Of a stretch of 5,230 nucleotides of DNA, positions 1 to 4,834 are shown piece after piece. Below the pieces are notes generated by a model. The model searched no databases, was not told the DNA's origin, and saw only the letters and a list, made by a program, of their open reading frames with translations. Origin of the DNA: Candidatus Nitrosopumilus sp. (GTDB lineage: Archaea; Thermoproteota; Nitrososphaeria; Nitrososphaerales; Nitrosopumilaceae); NCBI GenBank assembly GCA_030637455.1, contig DAOWGL010000045.1:1-5230 (forward strand). The letters are read 5' to 3'. A program made the translations under genes and the position numbers. Numbering within the stretch: position 1 is the stretch's first letter; each line of letters opens with the position of its first letter.

Positions 1-29
1 AAAAATGAGACAATTCTCTTAACTGTCAT
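1..29 (-). CDS. Possible 5' end of a divergent gene, cut by the window edge
   Basis: Reading leftwards from an ATG at 29, nine codons (MTVKRIVSF) stay open to the edge. A TTTAAG element on the minus strand (plus positions 52-57) lies about 26 bp upstream of this ATG, the spacing expected for a leaderless archaeal mRNA. Nothing identifies the product. Nine open codons are weak evidence. The same bases could instead be the 3' end of a plus-strand gene: one frame stops at 20-22 and another at 46-48, next to a T7 run at 31-37 that could be its terminator. This is a tentative call. Confidence 0.22.
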
Positions 30-91
30 ATTTTTTTATAAAAAATAATCCCTTAAACATTATCCGTTGACAAACCATCAATTTTTGTAAT

Positions 92-120
92 TAGGCAGGT
101 TAATAGGCATATTTTAGGCA
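92..120 (+). promoter_or_regulatory. nreA promoter with three spaced TAGGCA words
   Basis: A TTAATA element at 100-105 is centred about 27 bp upstream of the nreA ATG at 130, which fits a TATA box driving a leaderless transcript. No Shine-Dalgarno-like sequence precedes the ATG, in keeping with that reading. The word TAGGCA occurs at 92-97, 104-109 and 115-120, with start-to-start spacing of 12 and 11 bp, so the copies lie roughly on one face of the helix and flank the putative TATA box. They could be an operator, but this is inferred from spacing alone. Confidence 0.4.
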
Positions 121-129
121 CAATTATCC

Positions 130-1287
130 ATGTCTTCTGACTCTCAGGAAATTAGACGTTCAATTTTAGCAAAATGGCATGAGACTCTTTCAAAACATGG
201 AAATCTATTTTCGTCTGATTCTGTTAGTGGTAGTAGCCCTCCATCAGTTTTTGTTGGATCTCATAATTACCCTAAAGTTTTCGTAGGTCCAATGGTTCCG
301 CCAATCCATGGTGACACTAGATTACTTGATAGTCCAGAACACTGGAAAGGAAAATCATTAGAGGATATTGTAAATTTTAGATTAAACTTGGTTCGTGGAA
401 TTCAAAAAGTTGGAATTGATCAAACAGACGGACGCTATATTGAAAATCTTCAGGAATTAACAATGTCCTCAAAACCCATTGACTCTGATTTAATATTCCA
501 AAAGTCCACAACATCCAATATTTCTTTAGATGGTGAAAGTGCTCCATTTGGACCTATGGGGGAAATAAAATCTGCAAAATTTTCAGGAACAACTTCTGTG
601 AAATCAATTGAAAAAACATACTATGATAAAGATTTGAAAGCACAAGATGCTGTTTTAAATTTATATAATTCTGGAATTGAAATTTCAAAAATTCAAAAAT
701 GTTTCAGCATTGGTATGTTGGGACAAAAAAGAAAACTTGTTCCTACAAAATGGAGTATTACTGCAACTGATGATATTATTTGTAAATCTCTCACTGAAGA
801 AGTTTTAGATTTTAGTTTAATTGATTCATGTAAAATTTTCTCACATGAACATTTGGGAAATGTTTTCACCATAGTTCTTTTTCCACATAGATGGATTTAT
901 GAAATGATTGAAGCTTGGTATTCTAACGGTGTGATGGGATTTGGTTCTGATTACGAGGATGCACGTGGAATTGATCATCCGCCTGCAATAGCTGGGGCGT
1001 ATTTTGCCGCAAAACTTGGTGTTTTGGAATATTTGACTAACATGAAAATTCAGGCAGGCGTTGTCATTTTACGAGAGATTAGGCCTGAATATGCAATTCC
1101 TGTAGGTGTATGGCAAGTTCGTGAAGGAATTCGTGAGGCTATGAAAAAAGTGCCTACAGTTGCTGATGATTTCAACCATGCTTTGTCTTTAGCATCTCAA
1201 AAAATGAGTATTAGTAAATCTGAATGGCTTGCACATGGTAATATCCTTGGATTAATTAGGCAAAAAGTTCTATCTGATTTTTTCTAA
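130..1287 (+). CDS. nreA: Nre-family archaeal DNA repair protein (NreA-like) with C-terminal PIP box
   Basis: This 385-residue cytoplasmic protein belongs to the archaeal Nre family. In Haloferax, NreA has been linked to repair of mitomycin C-type DNA damage and binds the sliding clamp PCNA. Family landmarks seen here are the N-terminal block around residues 39-58 (PSVFVGSHNYPKVFVGP), the LGQKRKLVPTKWSITATDD block at about 197-215, and a conserved C-terminal half with the HPP at 283-285. The last eight residues, QKVLSDFF (378-385), fit the PIP-box consensus: Gln378, Leu381 and the aromatic pair Phe384-Phe385. Many euryarchaeal Nre proteins start with a cysteine-rich zinc motif. This one has no cysteine before Cys191, so that module is missing. 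The ATG at 130 is chosen for its TATA spacing and the family-like N-terminus. The gene leads a short plus-strand unit with the MscS-like ORF 47 bp downstream. The biochemical activity of Nre proteins is not settled. Confidence 0.88.
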   Translation: MSSDSQEIRRSILAKWHETLSKHGNLFSSDSVSGSSPPSVFVGSHNYPKVFVGPMVPPIHGDTRLLDSPEHWKGKSLEDIVNFRLNLVRGIQKVGIDQTDGRYIENLQELTMSSKPIDSDLIFQKSTTSNISLDGESAPFGPMGEIKSAKFSGTTSVKSIEKTYYDKDLKAQDAVLNLYNSGIEISKIQKCFSIGMLGQKRKLVPTKWSITATDDIICKSLTEEVLDFSLIDSCKIFSHEHLGNVFTIVLFPHRWIYEMIEAWYSNGVMGFGSDYEDARGIDHPPAIAGAYFAAKLGVLEYLTNMKIQAGVVILREIRPEYAIPVGVWQVREGIREAMKKVPTVADDFNHALSLASQKMSISKSEWLAHGNILGLIRQKVLSDFF

Positions 1288-1334
1288 TTTTATTGATCTA
1301 CCCAAATAAGAGAGCATAAATTCTGGACTTTGTA

Positions 1335-1532
1335 TTGAGAATTCCAGAACCTGAGTTTAGAGTTGAAGAACTAGGTGATTCTAGTGTAAATATTCAGGTG
1401 CTAGTATGGCATCCTAGAGATGATTGGAGTCAAGCTCAACCTCATCTACTTACTACAATAAAACGTGCATTGGACAAGTCAGGTATTGAAATCCCATTCC
1501 CACAAAGAGTGGTTTGGGAAGCAAAAGACTAG
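1335..1532 (+). CDS. Stand-alone MscS C-terminal domain protein or MscS gene remnant
   Basis: The 65-residue product matches only the cytoplasmic C-terminal alpha/beta domain of MscS-family mechanosensitive channels. The family pattern is PEPEFRVEELGDSSVNIQV (4-22), then a helix TTIKRALDKSGIEIPFPQRVV (40-60), compared with the E. coli ending AIKRALDAEGIGIPFPQ. The membrane helices, pore helix and beta domain are all absent. An in-frame TAA at 1317-1319 and only 47 bp after nreA leave no room for them. The only usual start in frame before the homology is the TTG at 1335. No Shine-Dalgarno or clear TATA box precedes it, so it would be translated from the nreA transcript. The stop codon overlaps that of the convergent membrane gene in the palindrome CTAG (1529-1532). 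The reading frame and the family motifs are intact, so it is either a recent remnant or a retained small soluble protein. It cannot be a channel by itself. Confidence 0.62.
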   Translation: MRIPEPEFRVEELGDSSVNIQVLVWHPRDDWSQAQPHLLTTIKRALDKSGIEIPFPQRVVWEAKD

Positions 1533-1819
1533 GTTGTTTTTTGAACTTGTTTTTTTTCTTGTCTTTTCTTTTTAATTAAACTAAACATTATCATTCCAAC
1601 ATTAATAATTGAAATAATTTCAATTAGATCAACTCCATACAAGAACCAATCAATTACTGGATGAACTCTTGATACAATTCCAGCTTCTAACATTATATCT
1701 GCATTCCATATCATATGTGGAACCTGAATGAATTGTATGATTGCAATTAAAACTACACTGCCTAATATTTTATTTTCATACCATTGCCAAAATTTATTCC
1801 ACGCATTCATGTAATGCAT
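1529..1819 (-). CDS. Small two-helix membrane protein, function unknown
   Basis: The 96-residue product is not recognised. Two hydrophobic segments are visible: about residues 18-38 (around LGSVVLIAIIQFIQVP) and about 56-82 (around DLIEIISIINVGMIMF). The tail KKKRQEKKQVQK is strongly basic, so by the positive-inside rule the C-terminus probably lies in the cytoplasm, with both ends inside. There is no cleavable signal peptide, metal-binding cluster or known motif. The longest start is the ATG at 1819. The second ATG at 1810 (N-terminus MNAWNKFW, 93 residues) is better supported, because the TATA-like TTTAATA is centred 26 bp upstream of it. The gene is convergent with the nreA/MscS-like unit, sharing four bases at the stops, and appears to be transcribed alone, downstream of cysS on the same strand but separated by 111 bp. 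A start at 1810 is my preference, but the longer form cannot be excluded. Confidence 0.6.
   Translation of the reverse strand: MHYMNAWNKFWQWYENKILGSVVLIAIIQFIQVPHMIWNADIMLEAGIVSRVHPVIDWFLYGVDLIEIISIINVGMIMFSLIKKKRQEKKQVQKTT
1537..1573 (+). terminator. U-rich terminator for the nreA unit
   Basis: T runs of 6 (1537-1542), 8 (1550-1557), 4 (1564-1567) and 5 (1569-1573) follow the MscS-like stop codon within 41 bp. Serial oligo-T tracts without a strong hairpin are the usual intrinsic termination signal of archaeal RNA polymerase. On the opposite strand the same bases encode the Lys- and Gln-rich tail of the convergent membrane protein, so coding sequence and terminator overlap. Confidence 0.6.
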
Positions 1820-1930
1820 TATTTTTTAATTCTATTAAACACCTCGAAAATTAGATTGTCCTAATTAGCCACTCCTAATTTTTTTAGGCATGGATAATGT
1901 TAGTGTAAACTAATCGGTGTAAAATATATT
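1820..1930. other. Intergenic region between cysS and the membrane gene, with small inverted repeats
   Basis: This 111-bp stretch has no ORF of note. It holds a CCTAA-T5-TTAGG stem-loop (1874-1888), a TTAGT-GTAA-ACTAA inverted repeat (1900-1913) and two CCTAATT words at 1860-1866 and 1874-1880. The palindrome AAAATATATTTT (1921-1932) abuts the cysS stop and gives only a T4 run on the minus strand, so the cysS terminator is weak or further on. TTTTAGGCA at 1882-1890 repeats a word found just upstream of nreA (112-120). Confidence 0.4.
1833..1839 (-). promoter_or_regulatory. TATA-like box of the small membrane protein gene
   Basis: The minus strand reads TTTAATA here, centred at 1836. This is 26 bp from the ATG at 1810 and only 17 bp from the ATG at 1819. 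If it is the promoter, transcription starts at or within a base or two of the second ATG, and the gene is leaderless with a 93-codon frame. The assignment rests on spacing only. Confidence 0.4.
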
Positions 1931-3319
1931 TTATTTTTCTGCTCTGATCATTTCTTTCCGCATCCAAATTGTTTTTTCTTTATGATCAATTAACTCAATA
2001 TTCATTTCATTTAGTTTATCTCTGATTTTATCCGCATCTTCAAATTGTTTTCCATTTCTTGCTTTCTCTCTATCTATGATTAATTTGTCAATTTCTTCTT
2101 TTTGATTATCTGTTATCTCTGGAATTTTTAATCCTAGGATTTCTAACATTCTTTTTAGTTCTTCTTTAATTGTCTTGGAATTATTTAATCCGAGTTTTTC
2201 TTCAGCAGCTAATCTGTTTGTCTCTTTGGCTAACTGGAAAAATGCCGATAATGCCAAATGTGTGTTAAAGTCATCATTCAATGCAGTATCAAATTCCATG
2301 CCTATTTTGGTAACAAATTCATTAATTTCTTCACCCGTTTCATTATTGGCATGAATTAACTCATAATGACAAGTTTCTACTTGTCTCCATTTTGTAAGAT
2401 TCTCTTTTAGTAATTCTTCAGAATAATCTATTGGTTTGGAATAATGTCCTGATAAACAGAATAATCTGATGATGTTTGGCCCCCAGTTTTCTAATACATG
2501 TTTGATTGATTTCACATTTCCAATTGATTTTGACATTTTCTCTCCATCTATTGTGACCATTCCAACATGCATCCAAATTTTTGCAAATTGAATACCTGTA
2601 CAAGATTCAGATTGTGCAATTTCATTCTCATGATGCGGGAAAATCAAATCACGTCCTCCTCCATGAATATCAAAATTTTCTCCTAGATACTTTATACTCA
2701 TGGCAGAACATTCGATATGCCATCCTGGTCTTCCTTTACCCCATGGACTTTCCCATGTGGGTTCTTTATCTGATAATTTCCATACTGCAAAATCTAGCGG
2801 ATCTTTTTTTTCTTCATCAATTTCAATTCTAGATCCTGATTGAAGATCATCTATTTTCTTTTTAGATAACTTCCCATATTCTGGAAATTTTGAGACTGAA
2901 AAATAAACTCCATTTTTTGTTGTATATGCAATATCTTTTTCAATTAGTTTTTCAATAAATTTAATGATATCTTCAATGTGTTCAGTTGCTTTTGGATAGT
3001 TTGTTGCACGCTTTACATTTAGTCCATCAAAATCTGTAAAATAATTCTCAATGTATTTACTGCTAATTTCCTCTGCAGTTTTATTTTCTTTATTGGCACG
3101 ATTAATGATTTTGTCATCTACATCTGTAAAGTTTTGAATAAATTCAATTCCTATTCCTTTACTTTCAAAATATTTCCTAAGAACATCAAAAACTATGATT
3201 GTTCTTGCATGGCCTATGTGAGATTCATCATAAACTGTAACTCCACAAAGGTAGATTTTGACTTTTTTTGAAATATCCACTTCTTGTTCTTCTTTGGATA
3301 GTGTGTCTAACAGTTTCAT
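1931..3319 (-). CDS. cysS: Cysteinyl-tRNA synthetase
   Basis: This class I aminoacyl-tRNA synthetase joins cysteine to tRNA-Cys with ATP in the cytoplasm. The 462-residue length is normal for the family. The Rossmann core begins at once, with KIYLCGVTVYDESHIGHAR holding the HIGH motif at 34-37. The KMSKS loop is at 261-265 (EKMSKSIGN). The four zinc ligands that select cysteine line up as Cys25, Cys204 (WHIECSAMS), His229 and Glu233 (PHHENEIAQSE), and Trp200 matches the conserved cysteine-pocket tryptophan. The stem-contact and anticodon-binding helices fill the C-terminal third, with a typical ending (EDADKIRDKLNEMNIELIDHKEKTIW). All key residues are present. The ATG at 3319 lies one base after the nadE stop, so the gene is the second in a nadE-cysS operon and is probably translated from the shared mRNA. 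No clear Shine-Dalgarno sequence precedes it. Confidence 0.97.
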   Translation of the reverse strand: MKLLDTLSKEEQEVDISKKVKIYLCGVTVYDESHIGHARTIIVFDVLRKYFESKGIGIEFIQNFTDVDDKIINRANKENKTAEEISSKYIENYFTDFDGLNVKRATNYPKATEHIEDIIKFIEKLIEKDIAYTTKNGVYFSVSKFPEYGKLSKKKIDDLQSGSRIEIDEEKKDPLDFAVWKLSDKEPTWESPWGKGRPGWHIECSAMSIKYLGENFDIHGGGRDLIFPHHENEIAQSESCTGIQFAKIWMHVGMVTIDGEKMSKSIGNVKSIKHVLENWGPNIIRLFCLSGHYSKPIDYSEELLKENLTKWRQVETCHYELIHANNETGEEINEFVTKIGMEFDTALNDDFNTHLALSAFFQLAKETNRLAAEEKLGLNNSKTIKEELKRMLEILGLKIPEITDNQKEEIDKLIIDREKARNGKQFEDADKIRDKLNEMNIELIDHKEKTIWMRKEMIRAEK

Positions 3320-3320
3320 T

Positions 3321-4115
3321 TTATTCTCTATTTGGTTTTTGGGGGCTCAATCTTTTATGTTCACTGTTTATGTGTAATTGTTGAATTTTTTCTACGGTCT
3401 CTTTTGATATCTGTGTGTTTTGCTCTATTTCATCTATTGGTAATTTCTTCTCAATCATACAATACAAAATAGAATCTATTTCTTCATATGATATACCTAA
3501 TTCATCTTCAGCTTCATGATCTTTCCAAAGATGAGGACTGCTTTTTTTGGCAATTATATTATCTGGAACTCCTAAATGTTTGGCAATTTCTCTTACTTGT
3601 AATTTGTAAAGAGAAACAATTGGTGTAATGTCTGATGCCCCATCCCCAAATTTTGTAAAATATCCGATATTGAATTCACTTTTATCACTTGATCCTAATA
3701 CGAGATAATTTTTTAAATTTGCATAATAGTATAGCATGTTTGTTCTAACTCTTGCTCTGAGATTCCCTCTGGCTTTTTCATTTGGTTCTAAGTACATTGA
3801 ATATTCGTTTATGATTGGTTTTATGTCGATTAACTTGTACTTTATTCCTGTTAACGCAATCATTTTGAGAGCATCATCTGTTTCTGATTTTGGAGTAATT
3901 GATGTGTCTGGCATGATTAATGCAAGCGTTTTTTCTTTTAGTTTCCTCTTGCAAATGTAAGCTATGACTGCTGAGTCTATTCCTCCACTCAATCCCAATA
4001 TGACTCCCTTGGATCGTGTTTTGTCTATTTGTTCTTCTAGAAAATTCTCTGTTGTTTCAATAATTGTATCGTAATCTTGATTTTTTATCTCATCTATGAT
4101 ACTTTGATTCAACAA
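3321..4115 (-). CDS. nadE: NH3-dependent NAD+ synthetase
   Basis: The enzyme makes NAD+ from nicotinic acid adenine dinucleotide, ATP and ammonia, the last step of NAD synthesis. At 264 residues it is the short form with no glutaminase (nitrilase) domain, so it must use free ammonia, which would suit an ammonia oxidiser. The ATP-pyrophosphatase loop SGGIDS is at 43-48, an arginine-rich NLRARVR block at 118-124, and the conserved GSSDKSEFNIGYFTKFGDGASDITPI segment at 141-166. The substrate loop reads SSPHLWKDHEAEDELGISYEEID (192-214) in place of the common SAGLWxGQTDExELG form. The start must be TTG: two TTG codons stand in tandem at 4115 and 4112, an in-frame TAA lies a few codons upstream, and the first internal Met (69) is beyond the catalytic loop. 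AAAAGGA sits directly before the first TTG, close enough to favour the second one if it acts as a Shine-Dalgarno. First gene of an operon with cysS. Confidence 0.95.
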   Translation of the reverse strand: MLNQSIIDEIKNQDYDTIIETTENFLEEQIDKTRSKGVILGLSGGIDSAVIAYICKRKLKEKTLALIMPDTSITPKSETDDALKMIALTGIKYKLIDIKPIINEYSMYLEPNEKARGNLRARVRTNMLYYYANLKNYLVLGSSDKSEFNIGYFTKFGDGASDITPIVSLYKLQVREIAKHLGVPDNIIAKKSSPHLWKDHEAEDELGISYEEIDSILYCMIEKKLPIDEIEQNTQISKETVEKIQQLHINSEHKRLSPQKPNRE

Positions 4116-4136
4116 TTCCTTTTGAGATTATGTGAG

Positions 4137-4144
4137 AATAAAAC
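4137..4144 (-). promoter_or_regulatory. TATA-like box of the nadE-cysS operon
   Basis: The minus strand reads GTTTTATT, centred near 4140. That is about 25-28 bp from the tandem TTG codons at 4115 and 4112, so the transcript would begin at or next to the start codon. The match to an archaeal TATA box is moderate. A nested inverted repeat lies directly upstream at 4156-4194. Confidence 0.38.
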
Positions 4145-4155
4145 TTATGCCTTAC

Positions 4156-4194
4156 ATTGAATCTAAATTAGTTCATTTTGAACACACATTCAAT
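4156..4194. repeat. Nested inverted repeat upstream of nadE
   Basis: Outer arms ATTGAAT (4156-4162) and ATTCAAT (4188-4194) are perfect 7-bp complements. They enclose inner arms GTTCA (4171-4175) and TGAAC (4179-4183) separated by TTT. The structure lies between the nadE promoter on one side and the plus-strand TATA-like box at 4215 on the other. It is therefore placed to act as an operator for either direction, or to extrude or fold as a small hairpin. Chance is not excluded in DNA this rich in A and T. Confidence 0.4.
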
Positions 4195-4214
4195 ACCCAT
4201 TTTTGACTAATTTC

Positions 4215-4220
4215 TTTATA
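4215..4220 (+). promoter_or_regulatory. TATA-like box of a short plus-strand unit
   Basis: TTTATA is a good archaeal TATA core. Its centre lies 25 bp before the ATG at 4242, which predicts a start site at that ATG. No long gene follows on the plus strand until ahcY, so the promoter would drive a short transcript of its own. Confidence 0.45.
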
Positions 4221-4241
4221 CACAAAACCTATTTCTAAAAC

Positions 4242-4316
4242 ATGGCTTTTAGATACAATTCATCAGATTATCTAAAAATTGTTCAAGCCTTAACAGATTC
4301 AAACCAAGGGTTTTAA
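4242..4316 (+). CDS. Possible leaderless small ORF, 24 codons, unknown
   Basis: The ORF starts MAFRYNSSDYLKIVQALTDSNQGF and ends with TAA at 4314-4316. I do not recognise it. It is supported by the ATG sitting at leaderless distance from TTTATA (4215-4220) and by a mixed, non-repetitive residue composition that is unusual for random frames in AT-rich DNA. A minus-one shift near its end would add only KLKSSP before a stop, so it is not the head of a longer broken gene that I can see. It could equally be the 5' part of a non-coding RNA. Confidence 0.28.
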   Translation: MAFRYNSSDYLKIVQALTDSNQGF

Positions 4317-4429
4317 ACTAAAATCTAGTCCCTGATATTTTGGACATGATTGTTTTTGCTTTGTCATTGCATAAATGCTGAAAATTCCTCCACATGGAAC
4401 ACCGATTTTGAATGATGTTGTATTTTTTT
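4242..4429 (+). ncRNA. Candidate small RNA or short mRNA
   Basis: Promoter spacing predicts a start near 4242, and the first T7 run ends at 4429, giving a transcript of about 190 nt, or about 207 nt to the second T7 run. After the 24-codon ORF the rest has no frame worth noting, but contains short inverted repeats such as GTCC/GGAC (4328-4345) and GCAT-AA-ATGC (4369-4378). It would converge on the 3' end of the Rieske gene and diverge from nadE. The boundaries and even the existence of the RNA are inferred. Confidence 0.27.
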
Positions 4430-4448
4430 AAATTTACGGGATTTTTTT
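4423..4448 (+). terminator. Double T7 tract, plus-strand terminator
   Basis: Runs of seven T at 4423-4429 and 4442-4448 are separated by 12 bp just beyond the 3' end of the convergent Rieske gene. Paired T tracts fit archaeal termination of a plus-strand transcript, and the unit starting near 4242 is the only candidate in range. Confidence 0.45.
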
Positions 4449-4456
4449 CAGTTTTA

Positions 4457-4759
4457 TCAAATATCTATATAGATTCCATCATCTCTAGCTTGAACTGGAT
4501 AAGTTTCAAGTTTTACATCTTTGAGATAATCTGTTAATTCTCCTGTTTTGATATTATAATGCCAAAAATGCAATGGACATTCTACAATATCTCCGTCTAA
4601 TTTCCCTGGTGCAATTGAACCGTCTTGATGTACACAAAGATCATCCATTGCATGATATCCATCTTGATTAAAAACTGCAATTTGTTTACCGTCAACTTTG
4701 AAAGCTTTACCTTTACCTGCTGCTACTGCACCTTTATCTGCAATTTTCTTCCAAGTCAA
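4457..4759 (-). CDS. Small Rieske-type [2Fe-2S] ferredoxin
   Basis: The 100-residue product is a complete, soluble, single-domain Rieske protein. The cluster ligands form C-V-H at 42-44 and C-P-L-H at 61-64, with 16 residues between the motifs, followed by the usual aromatic FWHY and TGE turn. There is no membrane anchor, signal peptide or oxygenase domain. That places it with the NirD/BphF-like ferredoxins that carry electrons in the cytoplasm; its partner is not shown by the context. The only usual start codon in frame is TTG at 4759, since an in-frame TAA lies at 4789-4787. The likely promoter (4806-4812) instead predicts transcription starting at an out-of-frame ATG at 4782, whose nine-codon ORF stops on top of this TTG (TTGA). 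This leaves a 23-nt leader or hints at a lost base near the start. The gene is divergent from ahcY. Confidence 0.93.
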   Translation of the reverse strand: MTWKKIADKGAVAAGKGKAFKVDGKQIAVFNQDGYHAMDDLCVHQDGSIAPGKLDGDIVECPLHFWHYNIKTGELTDYLKDVKLETYPVQARDDGIYIDI

Positions 4760-4782
4760 TAAATCTCTGATATCTTTGTCAT
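4756..4782 (-). other. Tiny upstream ORF overlapping the Rieske start
   Basis: ATG at 4782 opens an eight-residue ORF (MTKISEIY) whose TGA at 4758-4756 overlaps the TTG start of the Rieske gene in TTGA. The ATG lies 27 bp from the centre of the TATA element at 4806-4812. It may be a leaderless uORF coupled to Rieske translation. Alternatively it may be the real N-terminus separated by a one-base change: one added T would join it as MTKISEIYLTWKKIAD. The sequence alone does not decide. Confidence 0.35.
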
Positions 4783-4805
4783 TTATTTACATTCGCATGA
4801 TAGAA

Positions 4806-4812
4806 TTTTATA
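4806..4812. promoter_or_regulatory. Shared TATA element of the Rieske-ahcY divergent promoter
   Basis: The plus strand reads TTTTATA and the minus strand TATAAAA, centred at 4809. The ahcY TTG at 4835 lies 26 bp to the right. The ATG at 4782 lies 27 bp to the left. Both distances match archaeal TATA-to-start-site spacing, so one element may recruit TBP/TFB for both genes, with leaderless or nearly leaderless mRNAs on each side. The orientation preference cannot be read without clear BRE sequences. Confidence 0.55.
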
Positions 4813-4834
4813 GTCTAGACATTGGTTTGATTTA

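Larger units (their letters stand above)
4116..4456. other. 341-bp region without a convincing protein gene
   Basis: It separates nadE (leftward) from the 3' end of the Rieske gene (also leftward). It contains the nadE promoter, the nested inverted repeat at 4156-4194, a plus-strand TATA-like box at 4215-4220 with a 24-codon ORF at 4242-4316, and T7 runs at 4423-4429 and 4442-4448. On the minus strand a 22-codon ORF (4367-4299, starting MTKQKQSCPKYQG) has a protein-like composition but no promoter at leaderless distance. No tRNA, C/D-box RNA or known riboswitch pattern was recognised. Confidence 0.5.

Noticed and set aside
1..48. C-terminal tail of a plus-strand gene entering from the left
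   Set aside because: Frames ending at 20-22 or 46-48 are possible, but 6-15 codons without a motif cannot support a call. It is mentioned as the alternative to the divergent gene.
2418..2603. 61-codon minus-strand frame
   Set aside because: It lies wholly inside cysS in another frame, over the block that holds KMSKS, and shows no promoter or family motif.
2581..2832. 83-codon plus-strand frame
   Set aside because: It is antisense to the zinc-site region of cysS. Its Tyr/Leu/Ile/Phe-rich composition is what the complement of AT-rich coding DNA gives.
3736..3960. 74-codon plus-strand hydrophobic frame
   Set aside because: It is antisense to the conserved ATP-binding half of nadE. The apparent membrane-like composition is a complement effect.
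4240..4275. C-box-like TGATGA on the minus strand, as in C/D-box guide RNAs
   Set aside because: No CTGA D box or internal C'/D' pair lies at suitable distance.
4283..4310. tRNA T-arm-like sequence (minus strand GGTTTGAATCT)
   Set aside because: No acceptor, D or anticodon stems can be built around it, and the flanking CCTT/AAGG pairing has the wrong geometry for a T arm.
4299..4367. 22-codon minus-strand ORF (MTKQKQSCPKYQG...) with an open extension upstream
   Set aside because: The composition is protein-like, with a CPKY motif and an upstream CGG, but no usual start codon precedes the ATG in the open stretch, no TATA box lies at leaderless distance, and it is too short to judge.
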